From NCBI GenBank assembly GCA_963693365.1, contig CAVNZM010000017.1:4650001-4714000 (forward strand): a stretch of DNA of 64,000 bases, written 5' to 3'. Origin of the DNA: Amoebidium appalachense (Eukaryota > Ichthyosporea). Positions 1-11,257 of the stretch are shown one piece after another (the first letter of the stretch is position 1; every line of letters starts with the position of its first letter). The translations under genes were made by a program, and so were the position numbers. The notes beneath the pieces were generated by a model. That model was given only the letters and a program-made list of their open reading frames with translations, had not been told where the DNA came from and ran no database searches.

Positions 1-590
1 TCTTTAAATTTTTGAACCATTGGACGGCGCGGCGTCGATAACTATAAGCTATTTTGGGCAGTTACCACCTTTAACACGTGGTGGCAGACTGGCAGACACT
101 GTGTACAGTCATCCCAAGACAATTATTATCTCTCTTATGAAACATAATAGATTTCTGTTAGGAGGATCTGAACACATATCCTTCACATCCCACAAAAAAA
201 AGAACGTATATATATATGTAGCACTGTGCACATCATTTCATATAACCCGGTGCATGCTATCTTCATGATGCATATGACAAGTTGAGCATACACACGTACA
301 TGTATGTGCATATCACGTGCAAGCGAGGCAGTGACGCCATATGCATCATGTAGAACTGACACCATCTCGAATGTTCGTGCACTGCACGTACACATTTTCA
401 CACAGTATATATATACTACACATGGGCACGTGCAATGTCTTATGCATGCACACACGGCTCACGGTGACCCACGGCCTACCTATATGTGAATGTGACCCTC
501 ATACTAACAGATGCACGTCAACAGTCTTTTTTTCGTCCATGATGCATGTAGGCGAGTGCCTTACTTTAAAAATTCAAAGCGAATATAATC
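1..590. other. Intergenic, no gene recognised
   Basis: This stretch has short overlapping reading frames on both strands but none shows a recognisable domain, codon bias or splice structure. It is rich in ACGT-type alternating purine-pyrimidine words (cacgtgca, tatata). I see nothing else in it. Confidence 0.6.
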
Positions 591-832
591 CTTGCAGCCA
601 CCTGAGTTTGTAGGAGGGTGGGTGGGTGCACGCCATGGGTCCGGAGGCTGTCGGAATCCCGCTGGCAAGGGGCCCGGGCCGCCCGGGGAAAGGGGCCCCG
701 CGTCATTTGGTCGTATTATCAGTTGGCTGAGAAAAGTGAGCATATTTCTACACACATGTACATATCTGCAACTAAACGGACCGTGTCGATATCACAAAAA
801 CCACCTACCCACTGGTGCTGACTCCTCCAACC

Positions 833-1930
<1,098 letters not shown>

Positions 1931-2047
1931 CCCCCTCCCGCCAAACACGATGAGGTTCATGCACCGCCCAAAAAGCTGCATGGCACACGCACGGTGTGCG
2001 CACCCGCTTGGCACGCACATACGGTGTCATACAGCCTGAAGCACACA

Positions 2048-2542
2048 TTCGAACACTGCCACGCACACACACGTGTACACGCACATGCACATGTAGTACA
2101 AACACACACACACATGTACACACACCCAGACATACACACACACACACACACACAAACAGACACACACGCACACACTGTGCGCTCGCGCAAACATGCACGC
2201 GCACACACCGTGGCACACACATGCCACACGCTTTTCTCTTCCTATCAAACCTGAACATAAAGGAAATTGTTGGTTCCCTTGGAGAAGGGAATAAAAAGAG
2301 TGGAGCGTGTGGAAAACGCCGATGGGTGGGTCAGAGAGAGGAAGGAGGGGGGGGGGGGGGGGGAGGGGACCCACGACCCCTTTGGTTGGCTAGGGGAACT
2401 CGGGAAGGGGGCCACAAGTGGAAAGGGGGAGGGGGAGGGGGGAGGGGGGATAGGGGGAGCTCGAGGGACCACCACTCACCCAATAAGGCGGGAGTCTACT
2501 AAATGATCTGGCCGTCCCAGAGCTAGACGGGAGGGAGTAGGT

Positions 2543-2584
<42 letters not shown>

Positions 2585-2790
2585 GGGGAGGGGAAAAAGA
2601 GGGGGAGAGAGGAAAGGGGGAGGAGGAGGAGGGGGGGGGGGGGGGGGGGGGAGGGGGAGCCCACCATAGAGCCAGCTCTTTCCGTCACATGTACAGGCGG
2701 GGTCCCAAAATTTCTACACCCCCCCCTTCCCCCCCCGCCTCCCCCCTCCCCCCGTCCCCCCCCCCCCCCCCGGCCCCCACCGTCCGGGCT
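2048..2790. repeat. (CA)n, poly(G) and poly(C) block
   Basis: CA-rich sequence (2048-2222) is followed by G-rich tracts (2345-2450, 2541-2660) and C-rich tracts (2719-2772). A uninterrupted G run of about 40 nt begins near 2542. No coding signal. 2791-3060 is non-repetitive but without a supported gene, ending in T and G runs. Confidence 0.85.
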
Positions 2791-3071
2791 CAATATGAAG
2801 AATCCCCCCCAACGTTAACCCCCATTATTCATTGTCACTCCTGGTGTGGACCGGTGTTTTGATGACCCACTAGGACTAGGTGTTACTACCCGGCAGTTTA
2901 GTTTGATTTTCGCATTCGAAGTTCAGAAATATTTTTCATACATGGCGGTGGTTGTCGTGTTGGTGGTGGTGGTGACAATTATGATTGTTTTCCTTGGTTC
3001 AAAGTTTTTATCTTTTTTTTTTTTTTCGTGGGGTGGCGGGCCGGGGAGGGGGGGGGGGGGGGGGGGGGGGG

Positions 3072-3379
3072 TTTTGAATGCGTCAAAAAGTACGAAGTAC
3101 ACAAGAACAAACGGATAACACGATGCAGAATGCAAGCCATACATAAAGAGTATGCATAATAAGCAGAGCCCATCCTCAGGGGGGGCCCACGTCATCCACA
3201 GTACCCGAGTTTCGACCTATTCCCCTCGTTAACGAAACCCAACTCAGATACTGTTTCACTTGAACATGAGTAGGTCACCCGTCTTGATCAGAGACGAGCA
3301 GGGTTGCTTATGCAGGCAAGGGCAGTGGGAAAGGCCGGGGGTTAAAGTTGCAGCAGTAAGCAGAAGCAAGAAAAATATA
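3072..3379 (-). repeat. R1 repeat, copy A (308-bp direct repeat of 8605-8912)
   Basis: Identical base for base, as read, to 8605-8912. It contains the R1 core (motif GCAGAGCCCATCCTCAGG, here on the + strand) preceded on the + strand by a long G run, so on the minus strand the core runs into poly(C). The pair brackets the Penelope-like ORF, 5.5 kb apart. This could be an LTR-like or pseudo-LTR pair of that element, or two independent young copies of a dispersed repeat; more diverged copies elsewhere in the window favour an R1 family that exists independently of the ORF. Confidence 0.85.
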
Positions 3380-3383
3380 GATA

Positions 3384-3485
3384 GGAACTCAGGAGACGGG
3401 GCTTCTAGGAAGCTCCCCCGTCGATACCTAAGTCGATACTTCCCTGGCTAACATACTACACCAGCTGAAAAGAATTAAGTCCCGA
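3384..3485. repeat. Repeat module shared with 48116-48213
   Basis: About 100 bp containing GTCGATACCTAAGTCGATAC and TTCCCTGGCTAACATAC is shared at high identity with 48116-48213. In both places it follows R1-type sequence, so it is probably an outer module of a longer dispersed element. 3486-3880 is moderate-complexity sequence with small open frames, none of them recognisable. Confidence 0.7.
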
Positions 3486-3873
3486 AGGCCACAGAATTCG
3501 TAATCAGAGGGGAAAATATGAGATTTGACCCACGCCGCAGGGTAGTAACACGCTTACTAGGGCGGAACTTTATCGTCTTCGAACGGAAAGCTATGCCCCC
3601 GGATGTCAGCCGGAAATATGGTATCACCCATTGCTTTGGGCTTGAAAAAAGCCAAACCGATAGTCCGAGTTATGTTACGCCGGCGGGTAACATGCCGCAT
3701 GGGTTCCAAGGGAGCTGTCGCCAACAGAGCGGTGTGTGCATGCGTGCGCGTAACGCAATGTGTGAAGTGTGTCTATAGCTATGAAAGGGGGTATGCAGAA
3801 GTGGACAGATGAAGTGTGTGGAGAGAAAAACAGTAAGAAGAAAAGTAGACACCGGTATGTGCAACCCCGCACA

Positions 3874-3879
<6 letters not shown>

Positions 3880-3908
<29 letters not shown>

Positions 3909-3967
3909 AATAAGCGAAGATTACAGGTAATCAACCAGAACAACAAATGACAAGCAAAACAACAGGC

Positions 3968-4005
<38 letters not shown>

Positions 4006-4010
4006 AGGAA

Positions 4011-4094
<84 letters not shown>

Positions 4095-4614
4095 GGAGAG
4101 AGAGAGAGAGAGAGAGGTGGGGGGGGGGGGGGGGGGAGGGGGAGGGGGGAGGGGGGAGGGGGGTCTTAGGGATGCTGCAGAATCGTCAGATATTAGACAA
4201 ATCGTACCGATACGATCATTCTCTCATATATGTGAGAAGATTGTGACTAACGATGTGCAGATCTGGTTAAGACCTGTTGGGTGTGCAGAGAAAATGGGAG
4301 GGGAAGGAGGAGGGAAAGGGGGAGGGGGGGGGGGAAGTAAGAGAGGGGAGGGAATGTTAGAGTGTCAGTAGTCTCAGGGGACCCTGCAGAGTCGTTAGAT
4401 GTCAGACAAAAACGCACCAACGACCAAGTTCTCCGAGGGGAGAAATGCGTAAAACGTTCTGCAGAGTGGGTTAGAGACCTGCTGATGAGAAGAGTGTATA
4501 CAGGGTTTGGCCGGGGGGGGGGGGGGGGGGGGGGGAAGGGGGGGAAAAAGAAGGTAGGAGGGGAAGGGGGGGGGGGGGGGGGGAGGAGAAGGGAAAAAAA
4601 AAAAAAAAAAAAAA

Positions 4615-4654
<40 letters not shown>

Positions 4655-4684
4655 GGGAAGGGAGGGGAGGGAGGGAGGGGGAAG

Positions 4685-4722
<38 letters not shown>

Positions 4723-4847
4723 CTGTGGTGGACAGATCAGAGACGAGACCTCCATTTCAAAACTTACCAGGCAACCCAAAAAACCTAGCCGGCTGAGAAA
4801 GAAGAACGGCGGGGGAATTGTTTGGGAAAAGGAGCGGGGGGAGAGAG

Positions 4848-4878
<31 letters not shown>

Positions 4879-5105
4879 GGGAAGGGGGGGGGGGAGAGGG
4901 GGAGAGAGGGGGAGAGGGAGAGAGAGAGAGAGGGAGGGAGAGAACGAGAGAGAACGAAAGAGAGCGAGAGAGGGAGACAGAGAGAGAGAGAGGGAGGGAG
5001 AGAGAGGGAGAGGGAGAGAGAGAGGGAGAGAGAGAGGGAGGGGGGGGGAGGGGGGGGGGGGGGAGGTGTAGGGGCTGGTAGGGGGGGGGGGGGGGGGGGG
5101 GGGGA
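3880..5105. repeat. Poly(A), (GA)n and poly(G) block with a ~206-bp tandem pair
   Basis: Contains (CA)n, an A run, a (GA)n run, several G runs and a second A run. Two diverged copies of a non-simple sequence sit near 4176-4290 and 4382-4500 (shared words CTGCAGARTCGT, AGACAAA, GACCTG), implying a tandem duplication of about 206 bp. The minus-strand 3' end of the Penelope-like ORF abuts the G-rich end of this block, so on the element strand the element runs into poly(C)/(CT)n. Confidence 0.8.
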
Positions 5106-5124
5106 ACCGGGATAGAGTGGGGGA

Positions 5125-8100
5125 CTAGGGAGTGTTGATCTTTTTAGTGATGATGGAGAGTATGTGAGAGGAGTGAACGCCACGGTATATGTGCGGGTGT
5201 GTGGCGAGAAAGCTGTGCATTTTGTGGTGCAAGAGTCTAAACGAGTAGCCTTTGTTAAGCAATGTTTTAGCAAGTCGTGCAGTGCATGTGGTGAATGCAG
5301 CAAGTGTGGAGCATTTGCGCTGGTAGCTATGCATTTGACTTGTCATGATGCCGTATTTTGCAGTGCGGGAGATGAATGAGTCGTGATGTGGGAAACGAAC
5401 GATGTCTAGTGTATTGAACGTGGGTGTGTCGAGCTTGTTGTAGATGGTTGTGTGAATGCCGTGATTAGTGCAGGTGATATGCAAGTCGAGGTAGGGGACA
5501 GAGGGGGAGGAACCGGCAGGGTTGAGTTGAAGGCTGGTCTTGGGATATAGACCGAAATCACAATCTTCTAAATAGAGGTGGGAGAGAATGCGAGGATTAT
5601 GAAGGGAGATCAAATCATCTATGTAGCGGCGAGTAAACTGAAAATCTACCAAGACATCAATGCGTTCGTGTGCAATAAGCTTGCGAACAAAATCCAACTC
5701 ATAAGTAAAGAGATAGAAATTAGCCAAGAAAACAGCACAGTTTGTACCCATGGGGATACCAATGTCCTGTTTGTAGAGGGTATCGCCAAACACAACATAT
5801 ATGTTATCTACGAGGAAACATAGAAAATCCACAAGCTGTGCCTTAGAGAGATGTAGAGAGTGTTCTTTAGGCTCAAAGGAATCATCCTGGGAATCATCAT
5901 CTACACGATCCACCCAGGACAACGTGGAGCCGGTTTTCTTAATAAACATGTGTGGTTTGCGAGCGTCCGTGCATTTTTTGACAAATATTGCGTCAATCAG
6001 TGTAGTGAGGCGAGCTTTCAAATCATGCAAGTCAATCTTGGTGTAGAGTGTGGAAAAATCAAACACAGACACGGGCGTATTTTCGTGTTGGCGTGTGGTA
6101 CGGTTAAGGGCGTTGATTGTGTGTGTGAGTGCGGTGCTATCCGTGAGAATCCAAGAGCTAGTGTTGTGTGGCAGGTGGGGTTTGACAACATCACACCACA
6201 TACGTTCGACATCAGGGGAGACGAACTTAAACACACTAGTGAGAAGGCGGGAGAGAGGTTCAAGTGATGTGGCAGAGGAGTTGGCAATGAAACGGAAGGT
6301 GGGTGGTGTTTTGTGCATTTTAACTATGGCCTGAAATGTGGGCAAGCGTGCAGTGCGACGTCCTGGTGTGCCTTTTATGTCATGTGTTTTGAGAAATGCA
6401 AGGTGTTGTGCAACAATGTCTTTTGGTGCAGTGTTGCAGACGGTGTATGTTGCGGCAGGTGCATGCAGTTCGGCTGTAATGCTGCTAACGTAGTGTTTTT
6501 TGCAGACGATCACGAACGTGTTGCTAGCTTTATCCATTGTGGTGACTACGAAACGTTTTTGGAAGCGACGCAGTAGAAGCACAGAAGCTTGTGGTACGGT
6601 GTGTGTGTTGGGTGCGTGTTGTGCATATGGCAGGAAGGGGCGACACTTAGTAAAGACGGCGGCTGCCCACGGATTCAAAGAGGGATAAGCTGCCATACCA
6701 AGATCGTACATCTTGTTACAGAAACTTTGCAACGCCTGTGTCAATAAATTGCTACAGGTGGTGTCCTCCGTCTGCTCGACCTGCATTCGGAACTTGGTTC
6801 CAAAATGCATGAGCGATGCAAAGTCTGCGGGCAGGCCGGGAATGTCTAAGCGCGATGTAAGCACGTGTCCGTGTTGTGGGTGTACGTATGGCGCATAGTG
6901 CGGGTCGTTGCAAGGGCAGGGTTGTGCATGGATGTTTGCTATGGTGTCCTGCGGGAGTCGTGCGGTGTGTTTGCAGTTGATAGTGGTGTAGCCCAGGGTA
7001 GACACATATTTCCACACAGCAGAGATACGGAATTTACGCATTTCAAGCGGCAGGAGAGCATGTATTTCTTTGTCTTTGATGATGCGTTGCAAAGGGATTC
7101 TATCGAGCCCGGAGTTATGAAACACAGACACCAACATCACATGGGGTTGCGACATGTCAACACGTTCAAGTTCAAAACGACTACGTAATTCACGTTTGAG
7201 GCACGCAGCAATCTGTGAAAGGCGAGGTTGAGCAATGCCGGTGGGGAAAGCAAGGAGGTGCTCCTTCATCCTAACGATGTTGGAGGTGTTAAAGCGGTGT
7301 AGATATGCAGAGGAAAAGATACCACGAGACATAAGACTATCGATGTGCAGTAGGCGGCGTGTGAAGCAGCGCGAAAGAAACATGCGTGAGGGGTGTATAG
7401 GAGGCAGGTTGAGTGCAGGTGCAGGTGCAGGTGCAGGAGAGGGTGGAGGGGGTGTAGGAGGGGGTGTGTTGTGGAGAGCAAGCCGTGCACGCATATACAG
7501 CATGGGGTTGTGCACACGTGTAAAACGATTGCGCGATTGGCGGTGGCTTCGGTATTGCGAATTATAGCCGGTAGTAGGTACGTGTGCTTGCAGTATGTGA
7601 GTCCAGAAACGTTCCCTAGCGAGACGCTGCGTTTTATCAGTGTCAGCGTTTGTGCGTGGAAGCTGTTCGATTGGAGACATAATGAAGCTCTCGTGCCCGT
7701 ACTTAGCCATATCCCAGTAGAGTGGACGGTTGTGCTCTTTGTGCTTGAAAAGAGCCCATTTTCTACTGTTTTGCGAATGCCGCTGGAATCTTTCAAAAGC
7801 GGATTTGCTAGTTTCACCAACGTAGCACCTGCCAATCGTTTTGTGAAACACAACATAGATGACGTTGGTGTCGTGAATAGGATGTAGTGCATGCTTGGTG
7901 AGGGAGTGTTTGAGTTGCAGACGCCAGAGACGTTTAAGCATGGGGTGAGTGCGATTCAGGACGGTGTTTGTGTAGGGACCTGCAAGTTGTTGCCATGAGA
8001 TGGTGCGAGGGGCGTTGGTGTAAGCATGTGAGGTGTTGTGTGCATTGTAGAAAGCAGACACGTGTTTGCGGCTAAGTTGGCGAGAGTGGCGTTGTGTGGA

Positions 8101-8328
8101 AAACGTTTCCCTTGGTGGAGCCACACCTCCACCGAAGGGGCCAGATCCGAGAACGGTTGGAGCCAATCGAGCGCATTTGCCAACACCATATCGAGCGCTC
8201 TCTCCCCCCCAAAGGGGAAAGCGATATAGAGGGGTGCTTGTTAATCCGGGCGACCACCCAGCCGGCATGAATAATAGATTGGACGTCATTGCATGAGAAC
8301 ACGCAAACCGGCTGTTGGATAAGAACAA
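5125..8328 (-). CDS. Penelope-like retroelement protein, N-terminal GIY-YIG endonuclease plus reverse transcriptase
   Basis: Uninterrupted 1067-codon frame. Residues ~155-250 form a GIY-YIG nuclease: VIYVV (156-160), CYVGET (168-173), FERFQRH (178-184) and a likely catalytic Glu239 in ARERFWTHIL. A CxC motif (CPCND, Cys471/Cys473) lies between nuclease and polymerase. RT motifs follow: MHKTPPTFRFIANSS, motif A VFDFSTLYTKIDL (Asp757), motif B GIPMGTNC (~857), and motif C RYIDDL with YIDD at 902-905 (plus-strand 5614-5625). Nuclease before RT with a CxC linker is the permuted architecture described for Naiad/Chlamys Penelope-like elements; only one Cys between the GIY and YIG boxes resembles Chlamys, reported to lack the CCHH motif (recalled knowledge). 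The start is uncertain: translation may begin at the Met near residue 128, leaving the Pro/Gly-rich first 120 residues as leader. The frame is intact, so the copy looks young. Its 3' end abuts simple sequence, matching the known insertion bias for microsatellites. Confidence 0.92.
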   Translation of the reverse strand: MFLSNSRFACSHAMTSNLLFMPAGWSPGLTSTPLYRFPLWGGESARYGVGKCARLAPTVLGSGPFGGGVAPPRETFSTQRHSRQLSRKHVSAFYNAHNTSHAYTNAPRTISWQQLAGPYTNTVLNRTHPMLKRLWRLQLKHSLTKHALHPIHDTNVIYVVFHKTIGRCYVGETSKSAFERFQRHSQNSRKWALFKHKEHNRPLYWDMAKYGHESFIMSPIEQLPRTNADTDKTQRLARERFWTHILQAHVPTTGYNSQYRSHRQSRNRFTRVHNPMLYMRARLALHNTPPPTPPPPSPAPAPAPALNLPPIHPSRMFLSRCFTRRLLHIDSLMSRGIFSSAYLHRFNTSNIVRMKEHLLAFPTGIAQPRLSQIAACLKRELRSRFELERVDMSQPHVMLVSVFHNSGLDRIPLQRIIKDKEIHALLPLEMRKFRISAVWKYVSTLGYTTINCKHTARLPQDTIANIHAQPCPCNDPHYAPYVHPQHGHVLTSRLDIPGLPADFASLMHFGTKFRMQVEQTEDTTCSNLLTQALQSFCNKMYDLGMAAYPSLNPWAAAVFTKCRPFLPYAQHAPNTHTVPQASVLLLRRFQKRFVVTTMDKASNTFVIVCKKHYVSSITAELHAPAATYTVCNTAPKDIVAQHLAFLKTHDIKGTPGRRTARLPTFQAIVKMHKTPPTFRFIANSSATSLEPLSRLLTSVFKFVSPDVERMWCDVVKPHLPHNTSSWILTDSTALTHTINALNRTTRQHENTPVSVFDFSTLYTKIDLHDLKARLTTLIDAIFVKKCTDARKPHMFIKKTGSTLSWVDRVDDDSQDDSFEPKEHSLHLSKAQLVDFLCFLVDNIYVVFGDTLYKQDIGIPMGTNCAVFLANFYLFTYELDFVRKLIAHERIDVLVDFQFTRRYIDDLISLHNPRILSHLYLEDCDFGLYPKTSLQLNPAGSSPSVPYLDLHITCTNHGIHTTIYNKLDTPTFNTLDIVRFPHHDSFISRTAKYGIMTSQMHSYQRKCSTLAAFTTCTARLAKTLLNKGYSFRLLHHKMHSFLATHPHIYRGVHSSHILSIITKKINTP

Positions 8329-8912
8329 GGATTAGTCTGTTTTCAGATTCCCACCCACCCGGACGGCACGATGTACAAAAAAAAAAAAAAAAAAAAAAAC
8401 TAACAAGGCAGACAAGAACGGGTGCAAACGTGAATACGGCCGGTACAAAAATGAACACGGTGTGTGCAGGTGTGGGGAAGGCATTGCAGCATGCTTTTCG
8501 CGTGGTTACGACATAGAGCACCCATGCCCGGTTGCATGGGAGTGAATCTATCTCCACACAGTGGTCTGTCCTAAAAGGACACCTCTGAGAGAAGATATGG
8601 GGGGTTTTGAATGCGTCAAAAAGTACGAAGTACACAAGAACAAACGGATAACACGATGCAGAATGCAAGCCATACATAAAGAGTATGCATAATAAGCAGA
8701 GCCCATCCTCAGGGGGGGCCCACGTCATCCACAGTACCCGAGTTTCGACCTATTCCCCTCGTTAACGAAACCCAACTCAGATACTGTTTCACTTGAACAT
8801 GAGTAGGTCACCCGTCTTGATCAGAGACGAGCAGGGTTGCTTATGCAGGCAAGGGCAGTGGGAAAGGCCGGGGGTTAAAGTTGCAGCAGTAAGCAGAAGC
8901 AAGAAAAATATA
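8329..8912 (-). repeat. R1 repeat, copy B with flanking modules
   Basis: 8605-8912 is identical to 3072-3379. Upstream of it, 8508-8600 is a module with two small hairpins, CCATGC/GCATGG around an ACCGGG-type loop (imperfect in this copy) and TGTCC-TAAAA-GGACA. The same module order recurs in the copy at 52680-53172. A ~22-nt A run lies at 8379-8399. Read as family structure, R1 units can be tandem with a period near 480 bp. Confidence 0.75.
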
Positions 8913-9879
8913 TGGGGGGGGGGGGGAGAGGGAGAAGGGGGGGGGGGGGTGCGCGGGGGGGGGGGGGGGGGGGGGGGGACAGCATTACCCGCTACCGACA
9001 AAACAATCCCAACTACTAATATTAGTAATGCTGAGTATTGTTTTAGTTCTGTGCAGCTATGCAGCGAAGGTCCTTTAGTGTAACATACAGAGTAATGTGT
9101 AGTATCACCTTGTCACATCATCTCTTTCTAAATTGATCTAAGGCTCTCCCTTCCCCCCTCCCCCCCCCTTCCCGCCCTCTCCTCCCCACACCGATTTCGA
9201 GTTCCTCCACCCCTCCTCCGTCTCTCCCTCATCGTTGAATGTTTTAACTTACCACCAGTCCCTTTCAGAGAAGTGGGGACGGTAGAGAGGGGGAAGAGGG
9301 GGGGGGGGAGGTCACAAACTATTGGCCAGTGGGCGAACACGGTCCAACTTTGACAGCTCCAACTTTTCATTCGGTGGTACAAAACTTAGCGAAAGGGAAT
9401 CACAAATAATCAAATGTCAGAATGTAATATCAGAGCCCTTAGGTATACAAATCAATACATGGTTGGAGCCCTCTTCTAACTCTCCATCAGTATAACGTAT
9501 TAACAAGTTCTTTTGTTTATTATACATAGCAATCTACTGGATTGCCCCCGAGGGATTTAGGGACCTTTAACCCGAATATTATACAAACACAAACACTGGG
9601 TACTAAAGGCTCCCAGAGTATAGTTATAACGGCCTATGTCTACGATATTTATGTGCAGGTTAATGATGCTCAACACACAGAATCCTTTAAGGACAGAGTG
9701 TATTGTAACGAAGAATAGGAAAACGTAATAATTCCAAGCGTGTTTCACGTTCTGTATAGTACCCCCACCCTCACCCACCCCCCACCCACCCAAACTTTCC
9801 CAACAAAAAAAAAAAAAAAAAAAAAAAAAGGGCTCCAGCACGCACACACCATCACACGATTGCGCCCAACGCAGACTCA
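8913..9879. other. Intergenic with G and A runs
   Basis: G tracts at 8914-8979 and 9298-9310, an A run at 9805-9829, and AT-rich unique sequence between. No supported gene. Confidence 0.6.
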
Positions 9880-11257
9880 TCATGCGGCACACACACCAAT
9901 CACCCAACACAAAAAGAAGACGACAGGGCAAGGTCTCTTGATGGATGCAGGTTTGCCGGTAACAGTACCCCAGCCCCCCCCCCCTCCCCTCCCCCCGCCC
10001 CCCTCCCCTCCGCTCTCCTTCACACATACATACACACGGGCAGCACTACTCAGACATTCTATCCTCCCCCTCCTCCTCCGTCTCCCAACCAACCCCCCCT
10101 CCTCCATCCCGTCATCCTCATCTTCATCCGATGGGAGCTTGGGAAGTCCCAACAACATTCTGTCAAACCTCTGGGCCACCTCCAAAGGTGTAGGCCTACC
10201 GTTAGGGTATTCACTATCTCTCGTGAAGTTCTTGCTTCCAATCCGTGGATGCGCCTTCAAGTATCTGAACATCTCTTTGGTGTAGCCTGTGTTCGTTAGG
10301 TTGACCCTAATCCTCGGTTTGGCTGCAGAGCTAGGCGGCCAGGGGAACTCGTTTTTCATGTTGTCCAATTTCGAGGCGAAAATTTGCTCGATGCCTTTGA
10401 TAAACTGGTGGTGAAGGTAGTCCTGAGCGTCTTGTCTCTGGGAAGAACTCCTTGGGTTCCATCGTTTCTTCCACTCCACAATTTTATGTTCTCTTGCAAA
10501 CTTTTCGGCCCACTCGGCCTCTGCGGGGTCCTTCAGACGTGCGTTTATTGCCTCCCATTTCGTTCCCTCGGCGTCAAACGTGGGGAGGAGCTCTGCGTAG
10601 AAACGTTGGACCGCCTCTTGAGTGATAGGATTGTCGAAAATTTCGAATTTCTTGAACTCCCAACACGCCTGAATGTGAAGCTCCTTGAGTTTGGGTGCGT
10701 AGGCCATGAAACCCGGAAAATCCTCTGACCGGTGGAACTTCAAGAAACGCATTTCCGGTAAACACATCACGAACGGGGGCACGTTACCCCCCCCCCTATA
10801 CCGCGCAGCTTGTATGAATCAAATGTTTCCAGCTTGGGGCATCGGGAAAGCGAAAGGCCGAATTTGGAGCAGTCGCCCACCTCCACATGTTCCATGGCCC
10901 AGCTGGAGAGTTCTGGAAGTTCTACGTCTATAGTATCCAGCTCTGTTAAGGAAACGTCCAACGTTTTCAACTTGGGCATGTTTGCGCCTGTCCGTGTGAG
11001 CCCATTCGTTAACCCGACCCCTCCCAGAGAGAGAGATTCGAGCTCAGGAAATGATACTTTCGAAAAGTCGAGTTTTCCTGGCTTGCGTCCTGACTCTATC
11101 TCAATGCTAATGTGCGTGATTTCTGGACAAAAACGTCCAAGACTCTCAAGGTCTGCCTGCCTGAGCCGCGTCTCAGTTCCAGTTGTTTTCCATGTTCATC
11201 GCATCCTATGCGTTCTATAAAGCTCGCCCTGTCTTCACTACTCTGCTCCACAGCCAT
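9880..11257 (-). pseudogene. Leucine-rich-repeat-like protein gene with two frame breaks
   Basis: Minus-strand coding sequence starts at ATG 11257 (MAVEQSSEDRASF) and runs with repeated leucine-rich patterns: PELESLSLGGVGL, MPKLKTLDVSL, CPKLETFDSY, LPEMRFLKFHRS, APKLKELHIQACWEF. A charged, Trp-containing C-terminal part follows (KWEAINARLKDPAEAEWAEK, then DEDEDDGMEEGG). The frame is broken near 11165-11215 and again at a 10-nt C run on the + strand (10787-10796); each could be corrected by one base. The spacing resembles the LRRs of plant-type or F-box-type proteins, but no NB-ARC or F-box is visible. The true 3' end is uncertain because the last ~60 codons enter low-complexity sequence. It could be a decayed gene or a live gene with homopolymer sequencing errors; the second break is in exactly such a run. 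Confidence 0.6.

Noticed and set aside
3518-3778. Small + strand frame (MRFDPRRRVVTRLL...)
   Set aside because: It follows a dispersed-repeat module, has no homology I recognise and overlaps other open frames; probably part of a repeat.
8508-8600. Hammerhead ribozyme in the hairpin module of R1
   Set aside because: The hairpins are there, but I could not find the CUGAUGA and GAAA core; permuted PLEs are in any case reported to lack canonical hammerheads.
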